Origin: JB111 sp049856295
GTDB taxonomy: Bacteria; Actinomycetota; Actinomycetes; Actinomycetales; Actinomycetaceae
DNA length: 64,000 nucleotides
Direction of reading: 5' to 3'
Assembly: GCF_049856295.1 (NCBI RefSeq)
Contig: NZ_JBNDMZ010000006.1
Location: 186,001 to 250,000, forward strand
Part shown: positions 19,076-26,824 of the stretch, in pieces
How positions within the stretch are numbered: the first letter of the stretch is position 1
How the letters are laid out: each line of letters begins with the position of its first letter
Notes under the pieces: model-generated
What the model was told of the DNA's origin: nothing
The model's input: only the letters and a program-made list of their open reading frames with translations
Database searches by the model: none
Program-made: the position numbers and the translations under genes

Positions 19076-19102
19076 CTTGCACTCGACCATCGAGAGTGCC
19101 AG
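19076..19102 (+). promoter_or_regulatory. CIRCE-like HrcA operator 1 and probable groL promoter
   Basis: CTTGCACTC, 9 nt and GAGTGCCAG match the CIRCE pattern (TTAGCACTC-N9-GAGTGCTAA) with central GCACTC/GAGTGC intact. TTGCAC (19077-19082) and CAGACT (19100-19105), 17 bp apart, could be the -35 and -10 of groL, so HrcA would block polymerase directly. Confidence 0.65.
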
Positions 19103-19110
19103 ACTCGGAG

Positions 19111-19137
19111 TTAGCACTCTCGACCCGAGAGTGACAA
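19111..19137 (+). promoter_or_regulatory. CIRCE HrcA operator 2
   Basis: TTAGCACTC, 9 nt and GAGTGACAA. The left arm is perfect and the right arm has two changes. It lies 35 bp (centre to centre) after operator 1 and 116 bp upstream of the groL ATG. Confidence 0.8.
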
Positions 19138-19252
19138 TCCACCGGCCCGGTGAGGCCGTCCGCCGACGCGGGACATGAGCGCGTCGCGCGGCGGTCGTCC
19201 GTCGCGGGCACCTCGGCCGGAACGCCACCACACCGTGGAGGAACACACCAGC

Positions 19253-20878
19253 ATGGCCAAGAGCATCGCTTTCGACGAGGAGGCCCGGCGCGGGATGGAG
19301 CGTGGGCTCAACGTCCTCGCCGACACCGTCAAGGTCACCCTCGGCCCCAAGGGCCGCAACGTCGTCCTCGAGAAGAAGTGGGGCGCCCCCACGATCACGA
19401 ACGACGGCGTCTCGATCGCCAAGGAGATCGAGCTCGAGGAGCCGTACGAGAAGATCGGCGCCGAGCTCGTCAAGGAGGTCGCCAAGAAGACGGACGACGT
19501 CGCGGGTGACGGCACCACCACCGCCACCGTGCTCGCCCAGGCGCTCGTGCGCGAGGGCCTGCGCAACGTCGCCGCCGGCGCCAACCCGATCGCGCTGCGC
19601 CGCGGCATCGAGAAGGCCGTCGAGGTCGTCGTCGAGCGCCTCTTCGCCGACGCCAAGGAGATCGAGACCAAGGAGCAGATCGCCGCGACCGCCGCGATCT
19701 CCGCCGGCGACCCGGCCATCGGCGAGCTCATCGCCGAGGCCCTGGACAAGGTCGGCAAGGAGGGTGTCGTCACCGTCGAGGAGTCGAACACCTTCGGCCT
19801 CGAGCTCGAGCTGACCGAGGGCATGCGCTTCGACAAGGGCTTCCTCTCGCCCTACTTCGTCACCGACGCGGACCGCCAGGAGGTCGTCCTCGAGGACGCC
19901 TACGTGCTGCTCGTCGAGTCGAAGGTCTCCAGCGTCAAGGACCTGCTCCCGCTGCTCGAGAAGGTCATCCAGTCGGGCAAGCCGCTGGCGATCATCGCCG
20001 AGGACGTCGAGGGCGAGGCGCTCACCACGCTCGTTCTCAACAAGATCCGTGGCACGTTCAAGTCCGCCGCCGTCAAGGCGCCCGGCTTCGGCGACCGCCG
20101 CAAGGCGATGCTGCAGGACATGGCCATCCTCACGGGCGGCCAGGTCATCTCCGAGACCGTCGGCCTCACGCTCGAGAGCGCGGACCTCGACGTCCTCGGT
20201 CGCGCCCGCAAGGTCGTCATGACCAAGGACGAGACCACGATCGTCGAGGGCGCCGGCGAGGCGGACCTCATCGAGGGTCGCGTCCAGCAGATCCGCGGCG
20301 AGATCGAGAACTCGGACTCGGACTACGACCGCGAGAAGCTCCAGGAGCGTCTCGCCAAGCTCGCCGGCGGTGTCGCCGTCATCAAGGCGGGCGCGGCCAC
20401 CGAGGTCGAGCTCAAGGAGCGCAAGCACCGCATCGAGGACGCCGTCCGCAACGCGAAGGCTGCCGTCGAGGAGGGCATCGTCGCCGGTGGTGGCGTCGCG
20501 CTCATCCAGGCGGCCACCGCGCTCGAGTCGCTCGCGCTCGAGGGTGACGAGGCCACCGGTGCGAACATCGTCCGCACCGCGGTCGACGCCCCGCTCAAGC
20601 AGATCGCGGTCAACGCCGGCCTCGAGGGCGGCGTCGTGGCGGAGAAGGTGCGCGGCCTCCCCGCGGGCCACGGCCTCAACGCCGCGACCGGCGACTACGA
20701 GGACCTCCTCGCCGCCGGCGTCAACGACCCGGTGAAGGTCACGCGTTCGGCGCTGCAGAACGCCGCGTCCATCGCGGGCCTGTTCCTCACGACCGAGGCG
20801 ATCGTCGCCGACAAGCCGGAGAAGGCCGCCCCGGCCGTCCCGGGCGGCGACGACATGGGTGGCATGGGCGGCTTCTGA
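19253..20878 (+). CDS. groL: Chaperonin GroEL (60 kDa, stand-alone copy)
   Basis: A 541-residue cytosolic chaperonin that folds proteins in an ATP-driven double ring. ATP-site signatures are VTLGPKGRNVVLEKKWGAP and DVAGDGTTTATVLAQAL; GGGVALIQAA and the C-terminal MGGMGGF are also standard. Length and all regions look complete. No groES precedes it, so it is the lone second copy (groEL2/groL type) usual in actinobacteria, with groES and another groEL elsewhere. The frame is open farther upstream, but the ATG at 19253 gives the canonical MAKSIAFDEEARRGMERG and has GTGGAGGAA upstream. Two CIRCE operators indicate HrcA heat-shock control, and a long hairpin follows the stop. Confidence 0.97.
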   Translation: MAKSIAFDEEARRGMERGLNVLADTVKVTLGPKGRNVVLEKKWGAPTITNDGVSIAKEIELEEPYEKIGAELVKEVAKKTDDVAGDGTTTATVLAQALVREGLRNVAAGANPIALRRGIEKAVEVVVERLFADAKEIETKEQIAATAAISAGDPAIGELIAEALDKVGKEGVVTVEESNTFGLELELTEGMRFDKGFLSPYFVTDADRQEVVLEDAYVLLVESKVSSVKDLLPLLEKVIQSGKPLAIIAEDVEGEALTTLVLNKIRGTFKSAAVKAPGFGDRRKAMLQDMAILTGGQVISETVGLTLESADLDVLGRARKVVMTKDETTIVEGAGEADLIEGRVQQIRGEIENSDSDYDREKLQERLAKLAGGVAVIKAGAATEVELKERKHRIEDAVRNAKAAVEEGIVAGGGVALIQAATALESLALEGDEATGANIVRTAVDAPLKQIAVNAGLEGGVVAEKVRGLPAGHGLNAATGDYEDLLAAGVNDPVKVTRSALQNAASIAGLFLTTEAIVADKPEKAAPAVPGGDDMGGMGGF

Positions 20879-20906
20879 TCCGCTGAGCCCACCCGGGCAG
20901 CACGTC

Positions 20907-20947
20907 GACGGCGGGCCGTCTCCCCTCGCGGGAGGCGGCCCGCCGTC
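20907..20947 (+). terminator. groL terminator hairpin
   Basis: GACGGCGGGCCG pairs perfectly with CGGCCCGCCGTC (12 bp), and a smaller CTCCC/GGGAG stem lies inside the loop. It starts 28 nt after the groL stop. Confidence 0.7.
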
Positions 20948-21034
20948 GTCCGTCCGGGGAGTGGCCGGGACCAGGTCGTCGGGGCCGGCCGGTCAGCGCC
21001 GCCTCGTCAGGAGCAGGCAGTCAGGAGCAGCCGG

Positions 21035-21796
21035 TCAGGCGTCGTCCGCCAGCGCGTGGGCGGGGAGGATCTGCGCGGTGGCCGAGCACAGGACGGTGAT
21101 CGGTGTCGGGTCGGCGGTGATCCCGGGGAGCGGCTCGATGTCGAGCAGGACGAGCGGATGCTCGCCGGACCCGTCGTGGTTCGGGGCCGTGCCGAGGTCC
21201 GGCCCGCTGCCGGAGGTCGTCGCGCCGCCGTCGGCGGCCGTCCCGTGCTCGATGCACACGCCCCACGAGCTCGGCGTGCGCGATCCGTCGGCGAGCTCGA
21301 GGGGGAGCGGCGCGAACGCCCGGCCCACGTACGTCTCGCCGGGGGCGAGCACGATGCCGCGGGCGTTGAGCGGGACGACGGTCTGCGGCGCGGCCCGGCT
21401 CGTCAGCCAGGCCACCCCGCCCTCGACCTCGACCGCGGACGGGATCGCGGCCGGGTCGGAGGCAAGGTCCTCGGCGGTCGGGTTCGCGGTGCCGATGCCG
21501 CGGACGAGCAGCATGTCGGCCGCGCCGGTGTTCGTCACCTCGTAGACCGCCTCGAGCGACGGCTGCGCCGGGTCCGCTGCCGCGCCCGTCGTGTCGAGCT
21601 CGACCGTGAGGGAGAGCCCGTCCGCCGCGGTGGAGCGGGTGACGCCGTCGGCGTCGTCGGCGTCGGGAGTCTCGACGGGGACCTCCTCGCCGGCGGTCCC
21701 GGCGGGCCCGACCGGGGCGTCGTCGGCGCACGAGGCCAGGCCGAGGGCGAGCAGACCTGCCGCGACGGCGACGGCAGGACGGGGGCGCAGGCTCAT
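21035..21796 (-). CDS. Secreted lipoprotein of unknown function
   Basis: A 253-residue protein. A signal peptide with a lipobox (LALGLASC, Cys at residue 23) predicts lipidation and anchoring on the outer face of the membrane. After a short acidic linker, the rest looks like one beta-rich domain: LSLTVELDTTG, LEAVYEVTNTGAADMLLVRG, and PLNARGIVLAPGETYVGRAFAPLPLEL. It has alternating strands reminiscent of Ig-like or DUF4352-like modules. A single conserved-looking Cys pair (GVCIEHG and TVLCSA) could form a disulfide. I do not recognise a family. It is divergent from the UspA gene and separated from groL by a terminator, so it is probably a single-gene unit. Confidence 0.78.
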   Translation of the reverse strand: MSLRPRPAVAVAAGLLALGLASCADDAPVGPAGTAGEEVPVETPDADDADGVTRSTAADGLSLTVELDTTGAAADPAQPSLEAVYEVTNTGAADMLLVRGIGTANPTAEDLASDPAAIPSAVEVEGGVAWLTSRAAPQTVVPLNARGIVLAPGETYVGRAFAPLPLELADGSRTPSSWGVCIEHGTAADGGATTSGSGPDLGTAPNHDGSGEHPLVLLDIEPLPGITADPTPITVLCSATAQILPAHALADDA

Positions 21797-21847
21797 CGGC
21801 CCAGCGTGGCAGAGATCGGCGGCGCACGGAGGCGGTCGGAGCGTTCG

Positions 21848-21853
21848 TATGAT
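21848..21853 (+). promoter_or_regulatory. -10 TATGAT of the UspA gene
   Basis: TATGAT lies about 45 nt upstream of the GTG at 21898. The -35 region is poor, suggesting an activator or an alternative sigma factor. Confidence 0.4.
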
Positions 21854-21897
21854 GCGACCGGGCCGCCGGTCGGCGGCCGCGACCGAGAGGATGTCCC

Positions 21898-22305
21898 GTG
21901 TCGATCGTCGTGGGCTACGTGCCGACGCCCGAGGGGCGCTCCGCCCTGCGTCGGGCCGCCGAGGAGGCCCGGGTCCGCGGTGCCAAGCTGCTCGTCGTCA
22001 GCTCCCAGCACGGCGGTCGCACGTGGGACCCCGCGGAGGCCGCCCGCTTCGAGGACGACCTCGACCGCGTGCGCGCCGACCTCGAGGCGGCGGGCGTCGA
22101 GCACGAGGTGCGCACGCTCGTGCGGGGGTACGACCCCTCCGACGACCTCGTCGAGGTGGCTCGCGCGGAGGACGCCCACATGATCGTCATCGGGCTGCGC
22201 CGGCGCTCCCAGGTCAGCAAGCTCATCCTCGGCTCGAACGCCCAGCAGATCCTCATGAAGGCCGACGTCCCGGTCCTGGCCGTCAAGGGCGCGCCGGAGC
22301 CGTGA
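21898..22305 (+). CDS. Universal stress protein, single UspA domain
   Basis: A 135-residue cytosolic UspA-fold protein. It starts with the first strand SIVVGYVPTPEGRSALRRAA and ends with the nucleotide-site region IVIGLRRRSQVSKLILGSNAQQILMKADVPVLAV. This only partly keeps the ATP-binding G-2x-G-9x-G(S/T) motif: the second glycine is replaced by Arg, so ATP binding is uncertain. The start is GTG with GAGAGGA upstream. Usp proteins accumulate in growth arrest or stress; the exact role is unknown. The MFS gene follows after 43 bp, so the two may be co-transcribed, though their functions look unrelated. Confidence 0.88.
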   Translation: MSIVVGYVPTPEGRSALRRAAEEARVRGAKLLVVSSQHGGRTWDPAEAARFEDDLDRVRADLEAAGVEHEVRTLVRGYDPSDDLVEVARAEDAHMIVIGLRRRSQVSKLILGSNAQQILMKADVPVLAVKGAPEP

Positions 22306-22348
22306 CGGGCCCGACCTCCGACCGCCGCGCGCCGGCGGACCGGCCGAG

Positions 22349-23668
22349 GTGCGCCGGGTGAGCGCACCGACCGGCCCGTCCCGCCGCCTCCCGCGCGGCG
22401 CGAGCGTGGCGTTCCTCGTCGTCGCCGTCCTCGTCATCGGGCTCAACCAGCGACCGGCGATCACGGCCATCCCGCCGATCCAGGACGTCATCGCGTCCGA
22501 CCTCGGCATGGGCCCGGCGGTCACCGGCGCCCTGACGTCGGTGCCGCTCGTCTGCTTCTCCCTCGTCGGCCTCGTGGTGCCCGCGCTCGTGCGCCGGCTC
22601 GGGGTGGACCGGCTCATGCTCGTCGGGCTGATCCTGCTCGGGGTCGCGGTGGCGGCCCGGCCCTGGGGCGGCGCGGTCGTGCTGTTCGCCGGGACGATCC
22701 TCGTGGGCGCCGCGATCACGATCGCCAACGTCCTCCAGCCGGTCGTCATCCGTCGGGACGTTCCCACGCGCGTCGGAACGCTCATGCCTGTCTCGACCGC
22801 CGCCCTGTCCACCGGGGCCGCCCTCGCCTCGCTCGTGGCCGTCGACCTCGAGCAGTGGCTCGGCTGGCGCGCCACGCTCGCGCTGCTCGCGGCCCCGATC
22901 GCAGTGGCCGTCCTCCTGTGGGCCGTCCGGGTGCGGGCCACCTCGGGGGAGGACGCCGACCCGGCCGGCACGACGACGACAACCGGATCGACGCCGGAAC
23001 CCGAGGCGACGAAGACAACCGGATCGACGCCGGACCCCGAAGCCCTCGTGCGGCCGAGCGTGGAGACGTACCCGGAGCGACGGTCCGCGTGGGCCGAGGG
23101 GTCGAGCTGGTGGCTCGCGGCCTTCTTCGGGCTCCAGTCCACCCTGTTCTTCTCCGCGGCGGCCTGGCTGCCCTCGATCCTCGCCGATCGCGCGGAGGCG
23201 AGCCGCTCCGACGGCGGGATCGCGCTCACCGTCTACTTCCTCCTCGGCGTCGTCGGGGCGCTCGCCACCCCCGTCGTCGTGCGGCTGCTGGGGAGCTACC
23301 GCCGGGCGTCCCCCGTGCCCGGCGCGGGGTGGGCGATCGGGATGGTCGGACTGCTCGTCGCCCCGGACGCGTGGCTCGTGTGGGTGATCGTCGCCGGCGC
23401 GGGGCAGGGGATGGGCATCAGCCTCGGCCTCACCCTCGTGGCGGTGCGGCCGGTCGACGTGGTCCACGGCCGGAGCGTGTCCTCGATGGCGCAGTCGGTC
23501 GGTTACGCGATCGCCGCATTCGGCCCGGTGGTGCTCGGTCGGGTCTACGGGCTCACCGGCGACTGGGTGGCCGGCTGCCTGCTCATGCTCGGGCTGTCGA
23601 TCGCCCTCGTCGTCACGGGCTTCCCCGCGTCCTCGCCCCGGCCGCTCGGCCTCCCGCGAGGGGCCTGA
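22349..23668 (+). CDS. MFS transporter, CynX/NimT family
   Basis: A 439-residue, 12-helix transporter. The N-terminus VLVIGLNQRPAITAIPPIQDVIASDLGMG is the family hallmark of CynX/NimT (cyanate or nitroimidazole transporter) proteins, which have R and P in the first helix. The cytoplasmic loop between helices 6 and 7 is unusually long and contains a tandem TTGSTPEPEA/TTGSTPDPEA repeat from a 36-bp duplication. The C-terminal half shows GVVGALATPVVVRLLG and AQSVGYAIAAFGPVVLG. The substrate is unknown; cyanate is only one possibility. The GTG at 22349 was used; an in-frame GTG 9 nt later is equally possible. Confidence 0.85.
   Translation: MRRVSAPTGPSRRLPRGASVAFLVVAVLVIGLNQRPAITAIPPIQDVIASDLGMGPAVTGALTSVPLVCFSLVGLVVPALVRRLGVDRLMLVGLILLGVAVAARPWGGAVVLFAGTILVGAAITIANVLQPVVIRRDVPTRVGTLMPVSTAALSTGAALASLVAVDLEQWLGWRATLALLAAPIAVAVLLWAVRVRATSGEDADPAGTTTTTGSTPEPEATKTTGSTPDPEALVRPSVETYPERRSAWAEGSSWWLAAFFGLQSTLFFSAAAWLPSILADRAEASRSDGGIALTVYFLLGVVGALATPVVVRLLGSYRRASPVPGAGWAIGMVGLLVAPDAWLVWVIVAGAGQGMGISLGLTLVAVRPVDVVHGRSVSSMAQSVGYAIAAFGPVVLGRVYGLTGDWVAGCLLMLGLSIALVVTGFPASSPRPLGLPRGA
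22978..23034 (+). repeat. 36-bp-spaced direct repeat in the MFS central loop
   Basis: Two identical 21-bp copies (22978-22998 and 23014-23034) beginning GACAACCGGATCGACG encode the repeated Thr/Ser/Pro/Glu loop. In frame, so likely tolerated as a flexible linker. Confidence 0.8.
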
Positions 23669-23753
23669 CCGCCCGAGCGGGAACGTCCCGGTCCGCACCG
23701 GGTGCGTGGCGTGCGCGGGCGCGCGCACCGGCCGGTCTGACGTACGTCGCGGG

Positions 23754-23818
23754 TCGGATCCGCGGCTCCCGACCCAGCCGATCGGATCCGCGGCCCCCGA
23801 CCTAGCCGGCCGGATCCG
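23754..23818. repeat. 28-bp tandem repeat (2.3 copies) across the end of the DUF4031-HD gene
   Basis: Units at 23754-23781 and 23782-23809 begin TCGGATCCGCGGC and differ at a few bases; a third partial copy extends into the coding end. The unit carries the TAG stop of the minus-strand gene. Confidence 0.75.
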
Positions 23819-24752
23819 TGCTGCTCGTCCCGAGCTCGGCGATCTCGGCGGCGACGTTGACCCGGGCCCGCTCCTCCCAGCGGGCACGACCCTCGGGGGT
23901 CGAGAAGATCGGACCACCCTCGGCGAGCGCCCGCAGGACCGCGGCGCGGCCGGACGCGAAGTCCTCGTCCGGCACGTGGGCGTACTCGGCCCGGACGTCC
24001 GCGGCGTACTCGGCGTAGCGGCCCGCGGGCGCGGCGAGGATCGCCAGGTCGGCGTCGCCGAGCAGCGCGGCGTCGCGGTCGCCTCCCGCGTGCTCCGCCG
24101 TGGTCAGCACGAGCCGCGCGACCTCGTCCGCGAGCCCGGGGGAGCCGGCCGGGCCGATCGCCGGGTCGGCGAGCGCGGCGGAGGCGAGCTCGGCCGACGC
24201 CCGCTCGTCGTCCGGCGTGCGACCCCCGTGGACGGCGTCGTGGAACCAGGCCGCCAGCTCGACGGCGGGGGAGACCTCCGCGCCGTCGGCCGCCAGCTGG
24301 TCGAGGTCGAGCAGGATCCCGTCGAGGTGCCGCACGTCGTGGTACCGACGGTGCGGCTCCTGCCACCGCTCGAGAAGGTCGTCACCGAGCCCGACCCAGG
24401 CGTCGGTCGCGCCGACCCCGGCGATGCGCTCGCCGAGGCCGGCCCAGCGTGCGCGCAGGTCGGCGACGAGCCGCCGGCGCCGCTCCTCGGTGCGCCGGAC
24501 GAGCGCGACCCGGAGCCCCGAGCCGGACAGGCGCCGGAGCAGGGTGCGGCGGTCCACCCGCTCGGCTCCCGCAGCGACCAGGGCGTCGAGCGCGCCGGCC
24601 GGCACGTCGTAGTGGTCGAGGTCGAACGACCTCGGCGGGAGGCGCTGGTCCCGCGCGAACGCGTGGAGCTCCTCGAGCGAGACGTCCGAGACGAGGTGCG
24701 ACCACGTGGTGCCGTGGGCGGGCCACAGCGGGTCGTCCACCAGGAGGGCCAT
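23802..24752 (-). CDS. DUF4031 domain fused to a predicted HD phosphohydrolase
   Basis: A 316-residue protein with two parts. Residues 1-85 match DUF4031: MALLVDDPLWPAHGTTWSHLVSD, then HAFARDQRLPPRSFDLDHYDVP. Residues from about 110 on form an HD-superfamily domain: WQEPHRRYHDVRHLDGILLDLDQL (first His), ELAAWFHDAVHGGRTPDDE (HD pair), LVLTTAEHAGGDRDAALLGDADLAIL (second His and final Asp) and AEYAADVRAEYAHVPDEDF. This pattern is the COG4339-type predicted metal-dependent phosphohydrolase. Substrates of either part are unknown, though the fusion suggests a nucleotide-related function. The HD half is paralogous to the gene at 25344-26606. Confidence 0.85.
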   Translation of the reverse strand: MALLVDDPLWPAHGTTWSHLVSDVSLEELHAFARDQRLPPRSFDLDHYDVPAGALDALVAAGAERVDRRTLLRRLSGSGLRVALVRRTEERRRRLVADLRARWAGLGERIAGVGATDAWVGLGDDLLERWQEPHRRYHDVRHLDGILLDLDQLAADGAEVSPAVELAAWFHDAVHGGRTPDDERASAELASAALADPAIGPAGSPGLADEVARLVLTTAEHAGGDRDAALLGDADLAILAAPAGRYAEYAADVRAEYAHVPDEDFASGRAAVLRALAEGGPIFSTPEGRARWEERARVNVAAEIAELGTSSTDPAG

Positions 24753-24809
24753 GCCCCGATGCTAGGGGGCCGTGCGGCCGGCGGGTCCGAGCCGGCCGCG
24801 CCGCCCGGC

Positions 24810-25100
24810 TCACACCGCGAACATGCCGTGCGCCGCAGTCTCCGCCTCGTCGTACCCGCGCGCGGCCGAGTCCAGCGCGAGCGAGATCTGGTCGAGGTTC
24901 GCCTCGACCTGCGACTGCACCGTGCGCCACTGGTCCGAGCAGGTGCCGAACGCGACCGACGCGCCACCCGTCCACGTGCTCTGCAGCGCCACGAGGTGCG
25001 CCATCATCGCGGCGACCTCGCCGCGCACCGAGCTCGCCGTGGTGCGCACCTGCGCCGCCGCAGTCGCGACCTCGCCGCTGTCGACCTGGAACCGTGCCAT
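24810..25100 (-). CDS. WXG100 (ESAT-6-like) protein, stand-alone
   Basis: A 96-residue helical-hairpin protein. The central turn has the W-x-G motif (STWTGGASVAF) between two amphipathic helices, and length and spacing match WXG100 proteins secreted by type VII systems. A C-terminal Y-x3-D/E-like signal may be present in GYDEAETAAHG. GGGGGAGG lies just before the ATG. No ESX ATPase, permease or partner toxin gene is nearby; the neighbours are two HD phosphohydrolases. It could be an orphan substrate of a remote ESX system, or a small structural dimer. The paralogue-flanked position is unusual. Confidence 0.87.
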   Translation of the reverse strand: MARFQVDSGEVATAAAQVRTTASSVRGEVAAMMAHLVALQSTWTGGASVAFGTCSDQWRTVQSQVEANLDQISLALDSAARGYDEAETAAHGMFAV

Positions 25101-25343
25101 GACCTCCCCCGTCCCGGCCCCGCCCGGTGCGGGGCCAACGGGGGTGACGCTACGAACGCGCCGGACGTGGCGCCGCGCGCCGACGCCCCACCGGTGGACA
25201 GGGTGGTCGTGGGACGAGCTGTGGAGACGGCGTGCCGACAGATCCGTTTCGGCGTGCGCCGGACCCGCGAGTCTCGGACCGCGAGGTTCGGGCCCGCACG
25301 GCTCGGCACGGCCGGGCGCGGCTCCGTCCCGGCGCGCGGACGG

Positions 25344-26606
25344 TCAGCGACGCCGACGGCGGGGTGCGTCGTCGGGCCCGCGCTCCATGCCCGAGCGCGT
25401 GGTGAGGTCGTCGGGCGTCGGGGCGGACTCCTGAAGGTCCGTCGGGACGCGTCGCTCGCCCGGGCGGGCGGGCTCGGTCGGTTCGTCGCGTTCGGGCTCG
25501 GTCGGACGGACTGGCGGGGACGGCCTCGGCGGCGGGGGGAGCGGGGCACCTCCGGCTCGTGGGCGGGCGAGCAGCTCGTCCGGCCCCATCTCGAGGGTCG
25601 AGGTGAGCGGGCCGGGCCGGTCCGCGGGACGGCCGGGGCCTGGGCCTGGGCCAGGTCCGGGGCCGGGGGTGGTGCCGGGCAGCCGGTCGGCGATCGGGAC
25701 CCGCGCGGGCTCCGGCTCGGCCGCGTCGGCGGGCTGCACCGGTGCGGGGCGGAACGTCCCGGGACGGTCGGCCTCGGGCCGGCGACCAGGCTGGTCCGGG
25801 TGCAGATCGTGGTCCGGGTGCACGCGCATCGGGTGCTCGGCCGCCGGACGGCCGCCGGCCTCATCCGCTGCGACGCCCGCCTCGGCCGCCGCGACGTCAC
25901 CCTCCGGCCCGGATGCGCCGAGACCGTCGAGCTCCGAGCGGAGGATCTCGTGCTCCGACGTGAGGTTCTCGCGGGCCGCGTCCTCCCAGTCGGCCGCCAT
26001 CGGGCTGGCGTAGATCCGCCGGCGCCCGAGCAGCGCCTCGACGATCGCCAGGCGGGCCTGGACGTAGTGGCGCACGGGGATGTGCGCGTACTCGGCGCGC
26101 ACGGTCTCCCGGTAGGCGCGGTACTCCTGGGGACGCTTCGCCAGCACCGCCAGGTGTGCGTCGGCGAGCGCGAGCTGGTCGATGTCCCCGCGGTCGCCCT
26201 CGTGACCGCGCAGGTGGACGACGAGCTCCGCGACCCGGTCCGCGACGTCGTCGGCCACGCCGAGCCGGCCGAGCTCCGCGCGCGCCACGTCCGCGGACGC
26301 CACCTCGTCCTCGCCGGCGGCGCGGCGGTAGGCGTGCTCCTCGGCCACCGAGAACACGACCCCGTGGTACCAGGCGGCGAGCCGTACGACGTCGGGGTGA
26401 TGGGTCTCCTGCGCGAGCTCGTCGACCTTCATCAGCACGAAGGTGAGGTGCTTGACCCCGTGGTGGTGGCGGCCGGGTGCCGACCACCGGGCGAGCAGGT
26501 CCCGGGCGTGCTCCTCGAGCTCGACGGCGGGTGCGGTCGCGCCGACGGCCGCGGCGCTGCGGGCGAAGGCGGCGGGGAGCCACTGGGGAGCGTCGGTGAC
26601 GCCCAT
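25344..26606 (-). CDS. Predicted HD phosphohydrolase with a long disordered C-terminus
   Basis: A 420-residue protein. Residues 1-215 form a COG4339-type HD domain: WSAPGRHHHGVKHLTFVLMKVDEL, VRLAAWYHGVVFSVAEEHAYR (here the HD pair reads H-G), VHLRGHEGDRGDIDQLALADAHLAVLAKRP and YRETVRAEYAHIPVRHY. The Asp of the metal-binding HD doublet appears to be Gly, so activity may be altered or lost. The remaining about 200 residues are Pro/Glu/Arg-rich and contain a PGPGPGPGPGPG tract, presumably disordered. It is paralogous to the HD half of the DUF4031 fusion. The start is the ATG at 26606. Function unknown. Confidence 0.8.
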   Translation of the reverse strand: MGVTDAPQWLPAAFARSAAAVGATAPAVELEEHARDLLARWSAPGRHHHGVKHLTFVLMKVDELAQETHHPDVVRLAAWYHGVVFSVAEEHAYRRAAGEDEVASADVARAELGRLGVADDVADRVAELVVHLRGHEGDRGDIDQLALADAHLAVLAKRPQEYRAYRETVRAEYAHIPVRHYVQARLAIVEALLGRRRIYASPMAADWEDAARENLTSEHEILRSELDGLGASGPEGDVAAAEAGVAADEAGGRPAAEHPMRVHPDHDLHPDQPGRRPEADRPGTFRPAPVQPADAAEPEPARVPIADRLPGTTPGPGPGPGPGPGRPADRPGPLTSTLEMGPDELLARPRAGGAPLPPPPRPSPPVRPTEPERDEPTEPARPGERRVPTDLQESAPTPDDLTTRSGMERGPDDAPRRRRR

Positions 26607-26812
26607 GTCGTGCGCCTTCCTCCGGTCGGGGCCTCGTGCGCGGGCCGTGCGGTCCGCGCCGACGATCGTAGTCGCGCACCCCGGGACCCGCGCACGGGCC
26701 GGTCTCCCCGTCGGCCGCGCGAGGACGGGCGAGGCGCAGTCCGCCGCGACTCCGGCGGACCGCGCGTGACCTTCGCGACCGGCGGGGACCTCGCGGGCCC
26801 GCCCGGGGCCAG

Positions 26813-26818
26813 TAGAGT
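26813..26818 (+). promoter_or_regulatory. -10-like TAGAGT for a leaderless ether-lipid operon transcript
   Basis: TAGAGT ends 6 nt before the GTG at 26825 with no Shine-Dalgarno sequence. Confidence 0.55.
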
Positions 26819-26824
26819 GCCTGC

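Noticed and set aside
23754..23818. CRISPR-like array
   Set aside because: Only 2.3 directly adjoining units with no unique spacers and no cas genes.
24810..25100. ESX/type VII secretion locus
   Set aside because: Only one WXG100 gene; no EccC ATPase, membrane component or toxin gene in the window.
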